64,000 nucleotides of DNA from Streptomyces sp. DH-12 (GCF_002899455.1 NZ_PPFB01000001.1:3884501-3948500), one strand, 5' to 3'. Shown: positions 8,849 through 17,032, counted from the first letter of the stretch. The notes: generated by a model not told the origin, from the letters alone. A program made the numbers and translations.

Positions 8849-8880
8849 CGCCCCGCCCATCCTTACGGATGAGCGGGGCG
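8849..8880 (-). terminator. Hairpin after the cyclophilin gene
   Basis: An inverted repeat with one mismatch, CGCCCCGCCCATCC / GGATGAGCGGGGCG, around a TTAC loop lies between the cyclophilin stop and the rhomboid start. It probably separates the two transcripts. Confidence 0.65.
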
Positions 8881-8922
8881 AATGGTTCCCTTGGAGGCTT
8901 TCGCGCCCGGGGAGCGAGGTGC

Positions 8923-9450
8923 TCAGCCCTCGCGGATCTCGACCGACTCGATGACCACGTCGTTCACCGGACGGTCGGTGCGCGGGTTGGTCTGCGTCGA
9001 GGCGATGGTGTCGATGACCTTCTGGCTCGCGGCGTCGGTGACCTCGCCGAAGATCGTGTGCTTGCGGTTCAGCCAGGCCGTCGGGGCGACCGTGATGAAG
9101 AACTGCGAGCCGTTGGTGCCCGGACCGGCGTTGGCCATCGCCAGCAGGTAGGGCTTGTCGAAGCGCAGGTCCGGGTGGAACTCGTCGCCGAACTGGTAGC
9201 CGGGGCCGCCGGTGCCGTTGCCCAGCGGGTCACCGCCCTGGATCATGAAGCCGCTGATCACCCGGTGGAAGACCGTGCCGTCGTAGAGCTTGTCCGTGGT
9301 CTTCTGGCCGGTCCGGGGGTGCGTCCACTCCCGCTCGCCCTTGGCGAGCTCGACGAAGTTCTTGACCGTCTGCGGCGCGTGGTCCGGGAAGAGCTGGACC
9401 TGGATGTCGCCGTGATTGGTCTTCAGGGTGGCGTAGAGCTGCGTAGCCAC
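8923..9450 (-). CDS. ppiA: Cyclophilin-type peptidyl-prolyl cis-trans isomerase
   Basis: Cytoplasmic cyclophilin, 175 residues, that catalyses proline isomerisation during folding. Active-site signatures are visible: FHRVISGFMIQGGD (Arg, Phe, Gln), the MANAGPGTNGSQFFI stretch and WLNRKHTIFG. No signal peptide is seen. The start is GTG 9450 with GGAAGG upstream; further upstream the frame is non-conserved. Its place beside gyrA-side genes, rhomboid and crgA matches the ppiA locus of mycobacteria. Confidence 0.93.
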   Translation of the reverse strand: MATQLYATLKTNHGDIQVQLFPDHAPQTVKNFVELAKGEREWTHPRTGQKTTDKLYDGTVFHRVISGFMIQGGDPLGNGTGGPGYQFGDEFHPDLRFDKPYLLAMANAGPGTNGSQFFITVAPTAWLNRKHTIFGEVTDAASQKVIDTIASTQTNPRTDRPVNDVVIESVEIREG

Positions 9451-9788
9451 GATGTGCCTTCCGTTGTCTTTCCGTGACTCCCTGATCCTCGCACGGACCG
9501 GACGCGTAGTCGCCCGGCCTCCGTCCACAGGACCGTGTCCGGGGCCGTACCGCTTGCGGGAACCGTCAGGAGTCCTTCCGTGCCGGGGGCGCATCGCGCC
9601 GATCCGTGGCATCGTCGGCGAGACGCACCCGTTGCACCGTATGCACCCCCTTGCCCTCGATATCGCCGTCGGTCACCGAGGACGGCACCCGTTCGCCCGT
9701 CCACGCATGCCGCACGCCGACCCGGCAGGCATGATCCGTAAAAGGGTGGAAAGTCGAAATACCGTACGCCACCGAGGAGGAGGAACTC
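9451..9788. other. Divergent promoter region, no gene seen
   Basis: This 338-bp gap separates the cyclophilin gene (minus) and the DUF5324 gene (plus). I see no convincing gene. A 77-codon minus-strand frame (9566-9799) has no ribosome site and no family resemblance. The region must hold both promoters, but I could not assign -10/-35 elements. Confidence 0.5.
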
Positions 9789-10487
9789 GTGACCCGCATC
9801 GACAGCGTGCGCGCCGCGACCGGTTCGGCGAAGGACAGCGTGCTGCACGCCGCGGAAGTGGTGGCGCCCTACGCCGACACGGCCAAGGTCAGGGCCGCGC
9901 ACTACGCACAGGAGGCCCGTGTGCGCCTCGCGCCCAAGGTGTCGCAGGCCGCGGAGCAGGCGCGCGTCCAGTACGACGCCCGTGTGCAGCCGTATCTGGA
10001 ACAGGTCAAGACCCACGTGCCGCCGAAGGTCGACAAGGCCGCCCACCAGGCCGCCGTCCGTACGCGCCTCGCCGCCCGCCAGGCCGCGGAGTACTCCCGG
10101 CCGGTGATCGAGCAGGCGATGGCCGCCGCCGGACCCGCCCGGGAGGAGGCCGCGGCCCGGAGCGCGGCCGCGCTCGCCGCCCTGCGGGGCCAGGTCTCGG
10201 CCCAGCAGATCCAGAAGCTCGTGCGCAAGCAGCAGCGGCGGGCCAGGGCCGGCCGTGCGGCCAAGGTCGTCCTGATTCTGGGTGCCGTGGCGGGCGGGGC
10301 CTATGCCGCCTGGAAGTGGTGGGACAAGCAGGCCAACCCGGACTGGCTGGTGGAACCGCCGGCCGCGACGGACGTGTCCGGCTCGACCGCCCTGACCTCC
10401 GTGGACGGCAGCGACGTGGGCGCCCTGGACCCCGAGGTCGAGGCCAAGGAGGCCGAGGAGGACGCCGCCAAGCGCGACGAGAGCTGA
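9789..10487 (+). CDS. DUF5324 family membrane protein
   Basis: An alanine- and arginine-rich, largely helical protein of 232 residues. Residues ~1-155 look like a long amphipathic helix bundle or coiled coil (repeats of AQEARVRLAPK type). One membrane segment (about 158-178) ends in YAAWKWW, and an acidic tail follows (EAKEAEEDAAKRDES). GAGGAGGAGGAAC precedes the GTG start, a very strong site. The family appears confined to Streptomyces and relatives. Function unknown. Confidence 0.8.
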   Translation: MTRIDSVRAATGSAKDSVLHAAEVVAPYADTAKVRAAHYAQEARVRLAPKVSQAAEQARVQYDARVQPYLEQVKTHVPPKVDKAAHQAAVRTRLAARQAAEYSRPVIEQAMAAAGPAREEAAARSAAALAALRGQVSAQQIQKLVRKQQRRARAGRAAKVVLILGAVAGGAYAAWKWWDKQANPDWLVEPPAATDVSGSTALTSVDGSDVGALDPEVEAKEAEEDAAKRDES

Positions 10488-10524
10488 CGGCAGGGCCTTG
10501 GCCGTCAGCACGAGGAACGGAGCG

Positions 10525-10573
10525 AACGGAGCGGCGGGACAGAGGACTTGATCCTCTGTCCCGCCGCTCCGTT
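10525..10573. terminator. Perfect 22-bp hairpin between DUF5324 gene and tRNA-Ala
   Basis: A perfect 22-bp inverted repeat (10525-10546 and 10552-10573) with a 5-nt loop lies between convergent transcripts. Its right arm runs directly into the near-parS at 10570-10585. Confidence 0.85.
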
Positions 10574-10585
10574 TCACGTGAGACA
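10570..10585. other. parS: Near-consensus parS site (14/16) overlapping a terminator
   Basis: CGTTTCACGTGAGACA differs from parS at positions 1 and 13. Its first bases are the end of the terminator stem at 10525-10573. Confidence 0.6.
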
Positions 10586-10627
10586 AACCCCCCGCACCGC
10601 GTTTCCGCAGGTGGAGGGGGTTATCTG

Positions 10628-10700
10628 TGGAGCCTAGGGGAGTCGAACCCCTGACATCTGCCATGCAAAGACAGCGCTCTACCAACTGAGCTAAGGCCCC
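10628..10700 (-). tRNA. alaT: tRNA-Ala (anticodon UGC)
   Basis: A complete 73-nt cloverleaf on the minus strand. The acceptor stem is GGGGCCT / AGGCTCC with discriminator A; D arm GCTC-GAGC; anticodon stem CTGTC / GGCAG with loop TTTGCAT, giving anticodon TGC at 10665-10667; T arm CAGGG-TTCGACT-CCCCT. CCA is not encoded. Confidence 0.97.
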
Positions 10701-10751
10701 GGGAGGGTAGCGTCCACCAGGACAAACACATCCCGGCAGGCGTCCGGGACC

Positions 10752-10782
10752 AGAGTACCGGGTCCCCCCGGGGATTCCGCAA
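10752..10782 (-). promoter_or_regulatory. Possible tRNA-Ala promoter
   Basis: On the minus strand TTGCGG (10777-10782) and TACTCT (10752-10757) are separated by 19 bp, about 50 bp upstream of the tRNA. The spacing is long and the call is tentative. Confidence 0.35.
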
Positions 10783-10882
10783 AAAGATTGGGGGTCCCCG
10801 TGACCAACCACTCTCCGTAAGATGCTCGGCGTGGTTCGCTCCAGCGAATCCACGGTTCATGGGGAAGCGATGGGGAGACGCA

Positions 10883-11431
10883 ATGGACGCCGCACAGCAG
10901 GAAGCCACCGCCAGAGCGCGGGAACTGCAGCGGAACTGGTACGGGGAGCCGCTGGGGGCGCTCTTCCGTAGGCTCATAGACGACCTGGGCCTCAACCAGG
11001 CCCGTCTGGCGGGGGTGCTCGGGCTGTCCGCACCGATGCTGTCGCAGCTCATGAGCGGCCAGCGGGCGAAGATCGGCAACCCGGCGGTGGTCCAGCGCGT
11101 GCAACTGCTGCAGGACCTGGCGGGGCAGGTCGCGGACGGCAGCGTCAGCGCGGCCGAGGCGACGGAGCGCATGGAGGAGATCAAGAAGTCCCAGGGGGGC
11201 TCCGTCCTCACCAACACCACGCAGACCACGAGCAGTTCAGGCGCTCCCACGGTCAAGCGCGTGGTCCGTGAGATCCAGTCCCTGCTGCGCTCGGTGGCGG
11301 CCGCCGGCGACATCCTCGACGCCGCGGACTCGCTCGCGCCCACCCACCCGGAGCTGGCGGAGTTCCTCCGGGTCTACGGGGCCGGCCGCACGGCCGACGC
11401 GGTCACGCACTACCAGGCACACCAGAGCTGA
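10883..11431 (+). CDS. Helix-turn-helix DNA-binding protein
   Basis: A 182-residue protein with a Cro/CI-type HTH at about residues 20-75 (FRRLIDDLGLNQARLAGVLG then LSAPMLSQLMSGQRAKIGNP). A helical region follows, with a serine/threonine linker and a conserved C-terminal domain (VVREIQSLLRSVAAAGDILDAA). I chose ATG 10883, preceded by GGGAGACGCA, over ATG 10859, which has no site. It lies 142 bp upstream of a Ser/Thr kinase gene on the same strand, so it may form a transcription unit with it. Target genes unknown. Confidence 0.82.
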   Translation: MDAAQQEATARARELQRNWYGEPLGALFRRLIDDLGLNQARLAGVLGLSAPMLSQLMSGQRAKIGNPAVVQRVQLLQDLAGQVADGSVSAAEATERMEEIKKSQGGSVLTNTTQTTSSSGAPTVKRVVREIQSLLRSVAAAGDILDAADSLAPTHPELAEFLRVYGAGRTADAVTHYQAHQS

Positions 11432-11573
11432 TGCACCGCCCGGCGGCCGAAGGGGGTTCGGCCGCCGGTGACACGCGGGAGCCGGGGGGACACCGGGGCA
11501 CAGGGGGAGTCGCATCGCTCGTCGTGGGGGAGAGACAAGGGGGACGTCTCAGGGGGAGGAGCGACGGACAGCC

Positions 11574-13166
11574 ATGGGTGAGGTCTTCGCCGGCCGGTAC
11601 GAGCTGGTCGACCCGATCGGACGCGGGGGTGTGGGCGCGGTCTGGCGCGCCTGGGACCACCGCCGTCGCCGTTATGTGGCGGCGAAGGTGCTGCTGCAGA
11701 GCGACGCCCATTCGCTGCTGCGTTTCGTGCGCGAGCAGGCGCTGCGGATCGACCACCCGCACGTCCTCGCCCCCACCAGCTGGGCCGCCGACGACGACAA
11801 GGTCCTGTTCACCATGGACCTGGTCACCGGCGGTTCCCTGGTGCACCTGGTCGGCGACTACGGTCCACTGCCGCCCGCGTTCGTCTGCACCCTGCTCGAC
11901 CAGCTCCTCTCGGGGCTCGCGGCGGTGCACGCGGAGGACGTGGTGCACCGCGACATCAAGCCCGCCAATGTGCTGCTGGAAGCCACCGGCAGGGGCAGGC
12001 CGAAGCTGCGGCTGTCGGACTTCGGCATCGCCATGCGGCTGGGCGAACCCCGGCTGACCGAGACCGACCTGGTCGTCGGCACCCCGGGGTATCTGGCCCC
12101 GGAGCAGATGATGGGCGCCGAACCGGACTTCCCCGCCGACCTGTTCGCCGTGGGCCTGGTCGCCCTGTATCTGCTCGAGGGCGCGAAACCGGACGCCAAG
12201 GCCCTCATCCAGTACTTCGCCGACCACGGGACGCCGGGTGCGCCCCGGGGCATCCCCGAGCCGCTGTGGCAGGTCGTGGCCACCCTGCTGCAGCCCGATC
12301 CCGAGGCGCGCTTCCGCACGGCCACGGGGGCGCGCAAGGCGCTCGCGACAGCGGCGGAGCTGCTGCCGGAGCCCGGCCCCGACGACGAGCTGATCGAGAT
12401 CTTCGACCAAGTGGGGCCGCTCCCGCCCGGGTTCACCGAGGACGGGCCGGAGAAGAGAGCGTCCCGACTTCACCCGGGACCGGAAGGGACAGGGGGCGGG
12501 TCGCAGAGGACGGGGCAGAGCCTCGGAAGCAGCGGGACGCCCCCGCGCGCGGCCGGGAGGACGACGGGCACCGGAGCCGGAGCGGCGGCCGGCCCTGGAG
12601 GAGACGGCTCGCCCGAGCCCCGGCCGGCGTGGAGCACCCCTCCCCCCGGCCCACTCTCCGGTCCACGGAGCACCACCGGCTCCCCCACGACGCCACCGGA
12701 CGCCGCCCCGCAGCCCGGCTCCCCCTCGGACACCGGAAGCTTCCCCCTCCCGCCGCCCCGGGCAGCCGCTCCCGCCTCCCCCGCTTTCCCCCCGCCGCAG
12801 CCGCCCCCCGTCCCCGCCCCCCGCTCCCCCGAGCACCCCCCTCAGCCCCCGCAGTACGTGCCGGGCCCCCCGTACGGCCACCAGCAGCGGGCGCCCGAGG
12901 TCTCCCCCTACGAACCGACCCATCCGCTGCGCTCCCCCCTGCCACGACCGGCCGTGCGTCCCGATGCCTCCACTGCTGAATACACCGCCCGGCCGTCGCG
13001 GGTTCCGCCTCCGGACACGGTGACCGCGCAGCACGCGCCGGGCCCCCGCTCCCACCGCCGGCGCACCGCCCGACGGCCCGGCCCTCCGGCGCGGGTGGCC
13101 GTGCCCGTCCTGCTGCTGGCGCTGGCCTGCTACGCCGTGGGCTTCTGGGCGCTCACCCGGATCTGA
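11574..13166 (+). CDS. Membrane-anchored Ser/Thr protein kinase
   Basis: A 530-residue kinase. The catalytic domain (about 8-265) has the glycine loop GRGGVGAV, Lys in VAAKVLL, HRDIKPANV and SDFGIA, so it should be active. Residues ~295-500 form a long Pro/Ser/Gly-rich region without recognisable domains. A single membrane segment (VAVPVLLLALACYAVGFW) lies at the extreme C-terminus, leaving almost nothing outside. This differs from pknB, which has an external sensor. AGGGGGAGGAGCGAC precedes ATG 11574. Substrate and signal unknown; the HTH gene upstream is a possible partner. Confidence 0.88.
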   Translation: MGEVFAGRYELVDPIGRGGVGAVWRAWDHRRRRYVAAKVLLQSDAHSLLRFVREQALRIDHPHVLAPTSWAADDDKVLFTMDLVTGGSLVHLVGDYGPLPPAFVCTLLDQLLSGLAAVHAEDVVHRDIKPANVLLEATGRGRPKLRLSDFGIAMRLGEPRLTETDLVVGTPGYLAPEQMMGAEPDFPADLFAVGLVALYLLEGAKPDAKALIQYFADHGTPGAPRGIPEPLWQVVATLLQPDPEARFRTATGARKALATAAELLPEPGPDDELIEIFDQVGPLPPGFTEDGPEKRASRLHPGPEGTGGGSQRTGQSLGSSGTPPRAAGRTTGTGAGAAAGPGGDGSPEPRPAWSTPPPGPLSGPRSTTGSPTTPPDAAPQPGSPSDTGSFPLPPPRAAAPASPAFPPPQPPPVPAPRSPEHPPQPPQYVPGPPYGHQQRAPEVSPYEPTHPLRSPLPRPAVRPDASTAEYTARPSRVPPPDTVTAQHAPGPRSHRRRTARRPGPPARVAVPVLLLALACYAVGFWALTRI

Positions 13167-13204
13167 CCGTCGCCGAGCGCACCAGCGGCGACGACGTCAC
13201 CGGA

Positions 13205-14554
13205 TCAGCCGGGGGAGACCGCGGCCCGCCGCCGAGCCACCACCGTCCACACCCCGAGCCCCACCACCAGGGCGCTCCCGGTGCCGATGCCGCCCGCCGC
13301 GAGCACCCGGTACAGGGTCTCGTCGCCCGCCGTGCCGCTCCCGCCCGAGGCCGCCCCGCCTCCGCCGCCGGTGACCGAGAAGACGTCCGGCGGCACGGGC
13401 CCGCCCGCGTAGTCCGGCCCGTCCTGCGCCGCCCCGCCCAGCCGGACGCGCAGCGTCAGCGGCACCGGCCCGTCACCGAAGTCCTCCGCGACCTCCGGCG
13501 AGAGGTGGGCGACGAGGTAGTAGGCGCCGGCGAACCGCACCGCCGAGACCAGCTGCCCGGAGGCGTGCCGGTTCTCGTACGCGACCGGCGGCAGGGGCTT
13601 GAGCGCCTTGGACCTCTGGCCGCCGTCGTAGCCGACGGACAGGTCCTCGACGTGGCCCCGCACCGGGTTGTAGAGGTCCAGGGAGAGCGCGGAGGCCTTG
13701 TAGCCGGGAGTGTCCGTGCCCGAGCTGCCCAGCTCGGCGGTGACGTGGAGCTGCCGGCCCCAGTCGACGGCCACCTGGTAGAAGAGTGTCTGGCCCGGCC
13801 GTATGTCGTCCCGCCACACACCCGCGTCGAGCGGGGCGGCCTGCGCGAACCCCGCGCCGCCCGGGCGGCGGCGGGCGGTTCCCTGGACGGGGGCGGGCGT
13901 GGCCGAGTCCCACGCCTCGGGCGCGGTCGTGCGGTCCGCCGACTCCGCCCCGGGCTCCGACACCGTGCTGAGCTCCAGCTCCCAGGGGTCGGGGGAGGCG
14001 CCGCGCGCGTCGGGTGCGGCGCGCTCGACGGTCACGTAGTAGGTGCCGGCCCGGGCGCAGAGGCTTCTCCTGGGGGAGATCTCCCGCATGGCCCACGCGG
14101 CGACCGGGTGGGGGCTGCCCGGCGCGCCGAAGGTCGACGTGTCCACGTCGCAGGAGCGGCCGTCGGCGTCCTCCACCGTCACCTTGACGCCGTCGGCGAC
14201 GGAGACGCCGGAACCGGGCGGCGGGACAGCCGTGGCGGAGGCGTGGACGGTGCTGGTGTCGTCCAGCTCCAGGCGGTAGTACACCTTGCCGTCGGACGGG
14301 AGCGTGCTGCGATAGGTCCGGCCGGGCTCCAGCTCCGCGGCGTCGGCGGTGCTCCCGGCGCCCTCGATCCGGCGCGCGTCCTCGGCGAAGGCGTAGGCGG
14401 GGACGCGGGCGGTGTCCTGGCCGGCGGCGTGGGCCTGTTGTCCCGTCAGGACGGTCCCCAGTCCGAGCGCGGCCACCAGCACCGGACGTCCCGCGACGAC
14501 GTACCAGCGGCTCCGCCCCGCCGTCCTCCGCGCCGTGCCCTGCCGTCCCCTCAC
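13205..14554 (-). CDS. Secreted, C-terminally membrane-anchored protein of unknown function
   Basis: A 449-residue protein with a signal sequence (basic start, hydrophobic core VLVAALGLGTVLTGQQAHAAG, apparent cleavage after AHA), a large extracellular region, a glycine-rich stretch (VTGGGGGAASGGSG), a C-terminal membrane segment and a short basic tail (RRRAAVSPG). The extracellular part looks beta-rich (YYRLELDD, FYQVAVDWGRQLHV, YLVAHLSP) and may contain two related domains, but I cannot name a family. I chose GTG 14554, preceded by GAGGGGGGC. It converges on the kinase gene with only 38 bp between, and a surface role near the wall is only inferred. Confidence 0.72.
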   Translation of the reverse strand: MRGRQGTARRTAGRSRWYVVAGRPVLVAALGLGTVLTGQQAHAAGQDTARVPAYAFAEDARRIEGAGSTADAAELEPGRTYRSTLPSDGKVYYRLELDDTSTVHASATAVPPPGSGVSVADGVKVTVEDADGRSCDVDTSTFGAPGSPHPVAAWAMREISPRRSLCARAGTYYVTVERAAPDARGASPDPWELELSTVSEPGAESADRTTAPEAWDSATPAPVQGTARRRPGGAGFAQAAPLDAGVWRDDIRPGQTLFYQVAVDWGRQLHVTAELGSSGTDTPGYKASALSLDLYNPVRGHVEDLSVGYDGGQRSKALKPLPPVAYENRHASGQLVSAVRFAGAYYLVAHLSPEVAEDFGDGPVPLTLRVRLGGAAQDGPDYAGGPVPPDVFSVTGGGGGAASGGSGTAGDETLYRVLAAGGIGTGSALVVGLGVWTVVARRRAAVSPG

Positions 14555-14647
14555 GCGCCCCCCTCGTCGCCGCCGGGCCTCGCACCGTGCCGCCGCCCAT
14601 CCTGCACCGGGGACGAGGCCGGGCCACAAGGTCCCGGCCGCACAAAA

Positions 14648-14671
14648 CCCCGACCGCACAGGCGGCCGGGG
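14648..14671 (-). terminator. Hairpin after DLW-39 gene
   Basis: A 10-bp stem with one mismatch (CCCCGACCGC / GCGGCCGGGG) around ACAG, 26 bp beyond the stop of the DLW-39 gene. Confidence 0.6.
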
Positions 14672-14696
14672 TCTGTTCAGCGTCGTATGTCGGTAC

Positions 14697-14825
14697 TCAC
14701 GAACCCGTGGGCACGGAGTCAGTCGCCTCCGTCCACAGATCCTGCTCGGCGCGATCCGCCTGGATCTGGCGGTACACGAGGAGCCCGCCGATGGCGGCCA
14801 GTGCGACCAGGAGAAGCTTCTTCAC
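14697..14825 (-). CDS. DLW-39 family small membrane protein
   Basis: A 42-residue protein: a basic start, one hydrophobic segment (LLLVALAAIGGLLVY), then QADRAEQDLWTEATD, which contains the DLW motif that names the family. GTG 14825 follows GAGG with good spacing. In many actinobacteria it lies near gyrA, DUF3566 and tRNA-Ile, as in this neighbourhood. Function unknown. Confidence 0.85.
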   Translation of the reverse strand: MKKLLLVALAAIGGLLVYRQIQADRAEQDLWTEATDSVPTGS

Positions 14826-15163
14826 CGCGCGACCTCGTCTTTCCTTGACGTAGGGGACCTCTGGCGCCCGACTATACACACCGGTCGATATCGATCGGTG
14901 ACCTGCGTCGCCGTCTCCAACTGCCGCCGGAGGCAACTGGATCGACGCGGCACGGGCGGTCCGGTCGGAGCGTGACCGCACCCGCACGCACGGTGTTTTC
15001 GCTCCGTTTCCTCCCGTATCCAGGGATTTTCTTCCTTCATGCGCCCATCCGAGTGGTGTTCATCTGAACATCCGCGCGGCACGGGCGTCGGTCCACCACT
15101 TCGAGGCCCTCATACACATCATGAGGAAAGTACGCAAATCGCCCGACCCGAAAGTGAGGGGCC
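14826..15163. other. Divergent promoter region, no gene seen
   Basis: This 338-bp gap lies between the DLW-39 gene (minus) and the DUF6344 gene (plus). I see no gene. It holds the palindrome CGATATCG (14886-14893), and reading leftwards a TATAGT that could be a -10 for DLW-39. Confidence 0.45.
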
Positions 15164-15655
15164 ATGGCCAGGAGCAAGGTCATGAAGCTGTGGAACGCCG
15201 TCGTCACCGCCTTCCTCGCGCTGTGCACGGCGCTCGGTCTCATCACCACGACCGCCGCGGCGGCCGTACCCCAGACCCAGAAGACGCGCAACAGCGACAG
15301 CGCTCCCACGACGGAGGCGCCCGCGCCGGCGGCCCCCCTGTGGTCCCGGTCACTGATCAGAGCACTGCCCCCCACGATGAAGCAGCGCATCCACGCCGAG
15401 GCGCACGGCAAGTCCCCCAGTTGTCGGCACCGGCCCCACTCGGACACCGCCTCGGACACGGCCGCGGAGCAGGACACCGCCGCGGAGCGGGACATGGCCG
15501 CGGAGCGGGACACGGCCGCGGGACAGGGCACCGCCGCGGAACAGGGCAGGGCCTCCGAACGCCCGGATCCCGAACTCGTCCCCGCGCACTGCGCCGAGCA
15601 CACGGCGTCCACTCTCCCCGCACCCGCCTCCGCCCGTATCCCGCTGCAGCGCTGA
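15164..15655 (+). CDS. DUF6344 family protein with hexapeptide repeat
   Basis: A 163-residue protein. The N-terminus (MARSKVMKLWNAVVTAFLAL then a hydrophobic run to about 35) looks like a signal or membrane anchor typical of the Streptomyces DUF6344 family. The rest is polar and low in structure. Residues ~98-127 are five imperfect copies of a six-residue unit, (D/G)TAAE(Q/R)-like. GTGAGGGG precedes the ATG. Function unknown. The repeat is coded by an 18-bp tandem array and its copy number may vary between strains. Confidence 0.7.
   Translation: MARSKVMKLWNAVVTAFLALCTALGLITTTAAAAVPQTQKTRNSDSAPTTEAPAPAAPLWSRSLIRALPPTMKQRIHAEAHGKSPSCRHRPHSDTASDTAAEQDTAAERDMAAERDTAAGQGTAAEQGRASERPDPELVPAHCAEHTASTLPAPASARIPLQR
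15455..15544 (+). repeat. Five-copy 18-bp tandem repeat inside the DUF6344 gene
   Basis: Five in-frame 18-bp units of the form GACACSGCCGCGGAGCRG start at 15455, 15473, 15491, 15509 and 15527. A partial unit precedes them at 15443. Units differ by 1-4 bases and encode the hexapeptide repeat. Confidence 0.85.
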
Positions 15656-15771
15656 GGCCCCGCGCCCCGCTGCCGCCTCGACCCGACCCTCCTCGTGCCG
15701 TCGCTGCTTCCCCGGAGTCCTGGCGAACTCGCGTACAGCACAACGGCACGACACGAGCCGAGACATCGCGA

Positions 15772-15798
15772 GACCCCGGTCGTCCTCCGACCGGGGTC
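15772..15798. terminator. Hairpin terminator
   Basis: A perfect 11-bp inverted repeat, GACCCCGGTCG / CGACCGGGGTC, with loop TCCTC, lies between the DUF6344 gene and the convergent VOC-fold gene. Confidence 0.75.
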
Positions 15799-15911
15799 CG
15801 GTCATGTCCGCAAACTCCGCGCCCGCACACCGGGCGCGATCCCGCACACGGCGGCGTGAGCCCCTGGGAGGCTCCGGCGGAGCTCTGGCACTCCGGGCCC
15901 GTGACAAGCCC

Positions 15912-16290
15912 TCAGAACGGGCCGAGACGCCTCCCCAGCAGGCAGAACACGTTGCCCTCGGGGTCCGTGAGCGCGTGCCACGGCTCCTCGCCGGTCTGCC
16001 CGACGCCCGCGGGCCGCGCCCCGAGCTCCAGCAGGCGTTCCAGCTCGGCGCCCTGGTCGCGGTCGGTGGCGTTGACGTCGATGCGCGGTCGTGTCCCGCC
16101 CGGCTGCGGAGGGTCCTGCCGGCTGAGGACGATCGTCGGCTGCGCACCCCCGGGACCCTCCACGGGGGCCGATCTCGATGTCGTCCCCGTCGCGGTCCAG
16201 CTCCACGAAGTCGAGCACCTCGCACCAGAACCGCGCGAGCCACTCGGGGTCACGGCACTCCAGCCCCAGTTCACTGATCCGACTCGCCAT
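15912..16290 (-). pseudogene. VOC-fold (glyoxalase-like) protein, frameshifted
   Basis: From ATG 16290 (GGAAGG upstream) the frame reads MASRISELGLECRDPEWLARFW and on to DGDDIEIGP, a typical VOC/glyoxalase-like N-terminus. It then leaves frame at the run of five G on the plus strand (16164-16168). The C-terminal half continues in another minus frame (EGPGGAQPTIVLS to DPEGNVFCLLGRR) and stops at 15912. Removing one base from the run restores a single protein of about 125 residues, the usual family length. Either the gene is recently broken or the base run is a sequencing error. An intact version would belong to a large superfamily with no predictable substrate. Confidence 0.75.
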
Positions 16291-16375
16291 GAAGCCCTGC
16301 CTTCCGCTCGGAAGCGCAAGCCCGCGACCGTACCCCCGGCTCCGCGCGACGCGAAGGGTTTCCGCGGGGGACGCC

Positions 16376-16834
16376 TCAGCCGGCGGGGCGGAGGTCGGTG
16401 ACGACGCGGAATCGTTCCAGCACCACCGGCGTCGCATCGTCCACGACGAAGTCCTGGTCGCTCAGAGCCGCACGCATCGCCTCGCCGCTCCAGAACCGCT
16501 CGTGGCCCACGCGCCACTCGGCCACGTCGGCGTGCCCCTCCCCCTCGGCCATCACGTGCGCGAGGTCCACCTGCGCCAACGGGACAACGGACACGCCCGT
16601 CACCTCGACGACCGCGACCGGCCGGTCGCCGGAGTCGACGACCACCGCACGGCTCCCGACCTCGGGCAGGGGCTCTCCCTCGTGCTCGTACTCGGCGACG
16701 AGTCCCGTCGTGGCGGTCTTGGACCCGTCGAGAACAGCCGCGACGAGCCGGTCGCGCAGCGGGCCGGGAAAGGCGAACTCCGCCCTGGGCAGGGACGCGA
16801 TGTCCGCGGGCGACAGCGTGGAGTCGGATGTCAT
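16376..16834 (-). CDS. ASCH domain-containing protein
   Basis: A 152-residue protein with features of the ASCH (PUA-like beta-barrel) fold: FAFPGPLRDRLVAAVLDGSKTATTGL (the substrate-loop Lys-Thr region), a VGSRAVVVDSGDRPVAVVEVTGV barrel strand pair, and EGEGHADVAEWRVGHERFW. ASCH proteins are thought to bind RNA or modified nucleosides, and some hydrolyse N4-acetylcytidine; the role here is unproven. ATG 16834 is the best start, although its ribosome site is weak. It stands alone between the VOC gene and tRNA-Ile. Confidence 0.85.
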   Translation of the reverse strand: MTSDSTLSPADIASLPRAEFAFPGPLRDRLVAAVLDGSKTATTGLVAEYEHEGEPLPEVGSRAVVVDSGDRPVAVVEVTGVSVVPLAQVDLAHVMAEGEGHADVAEWRVGHERFWSGEAMRAALSDQDFVVDDATPVVLERFRVVTDLRPAG

Positions 16835-16875
16835 GCGATCACCGTAAGGCGACACGCCACGCCAGGTGCCCATAA

Positions 16876-16914
16876 CGAGAAGACCCCCGGCCCATCGGAC
16901 CGGGGGTCTTCTCG
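16876..16914 (-). terminator. tRNA-Ile terminator
   Basis: A perfect 15-bp inverted repeat, CGAGAAGACCCCCGG / CCGGGGGTCTTCTCG, ends 5 bp after the tRNA 3' end. Confidence 0.85.
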
Positions 16915-16918
16915 CTGG

Positions 16919-16992
16919 TGGGGCTAACAGGATTTGAACCTGTGGCCTCATCCTTATCAGGGATGCGCTCTAACCAACTGAGCTATAGCCCC
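16919..16992 (-). tRNA. ileT: tRNA-Ile (anticodon GAU)
   Basis: A complete 74-nt cloverleaf on the minus strand: acceptor GGGGCTA / TAGCCCC with discriminator A, anticodon stem CATCC / GGATG with loop CTGATAA, anticodon GAT at 16956-16958, T arm ACAGG-TTCAAAT-CCTGT. CCA is not encoded. tRNA-Ile downstream of gyrA and DUF3566 is the usual actinobacterial order. Confidence 0.97.
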
Positions 16993-17032
16993 GCCGCGCC
17001 TTGCGGGGTGTCTCCCGCGCGCTGACTCCTGA

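Noticed and set aside
9566..9799. A 77-codon minus-strand frame before the DUF5324 gene
   Set aside because: There is no ribosome site, no recognisable family, and it would overlap the strong start of the plus-strand gene.
15455..15544. The 18-bp repeats as a CRISPR array
   Set aside because: The units are adjacent, in frame, without spacers, and lie inside a coding sequence.
15121..16401. A 426-codon plus-strand frame through the DUF6344 and VOC genes
   Set aside because: Its composition is Pro/Arg/His-rich low-complexity, it runs out of frame with the DUF6344 gene and antisense to the VOC gene, and it lacks a ribosome site.
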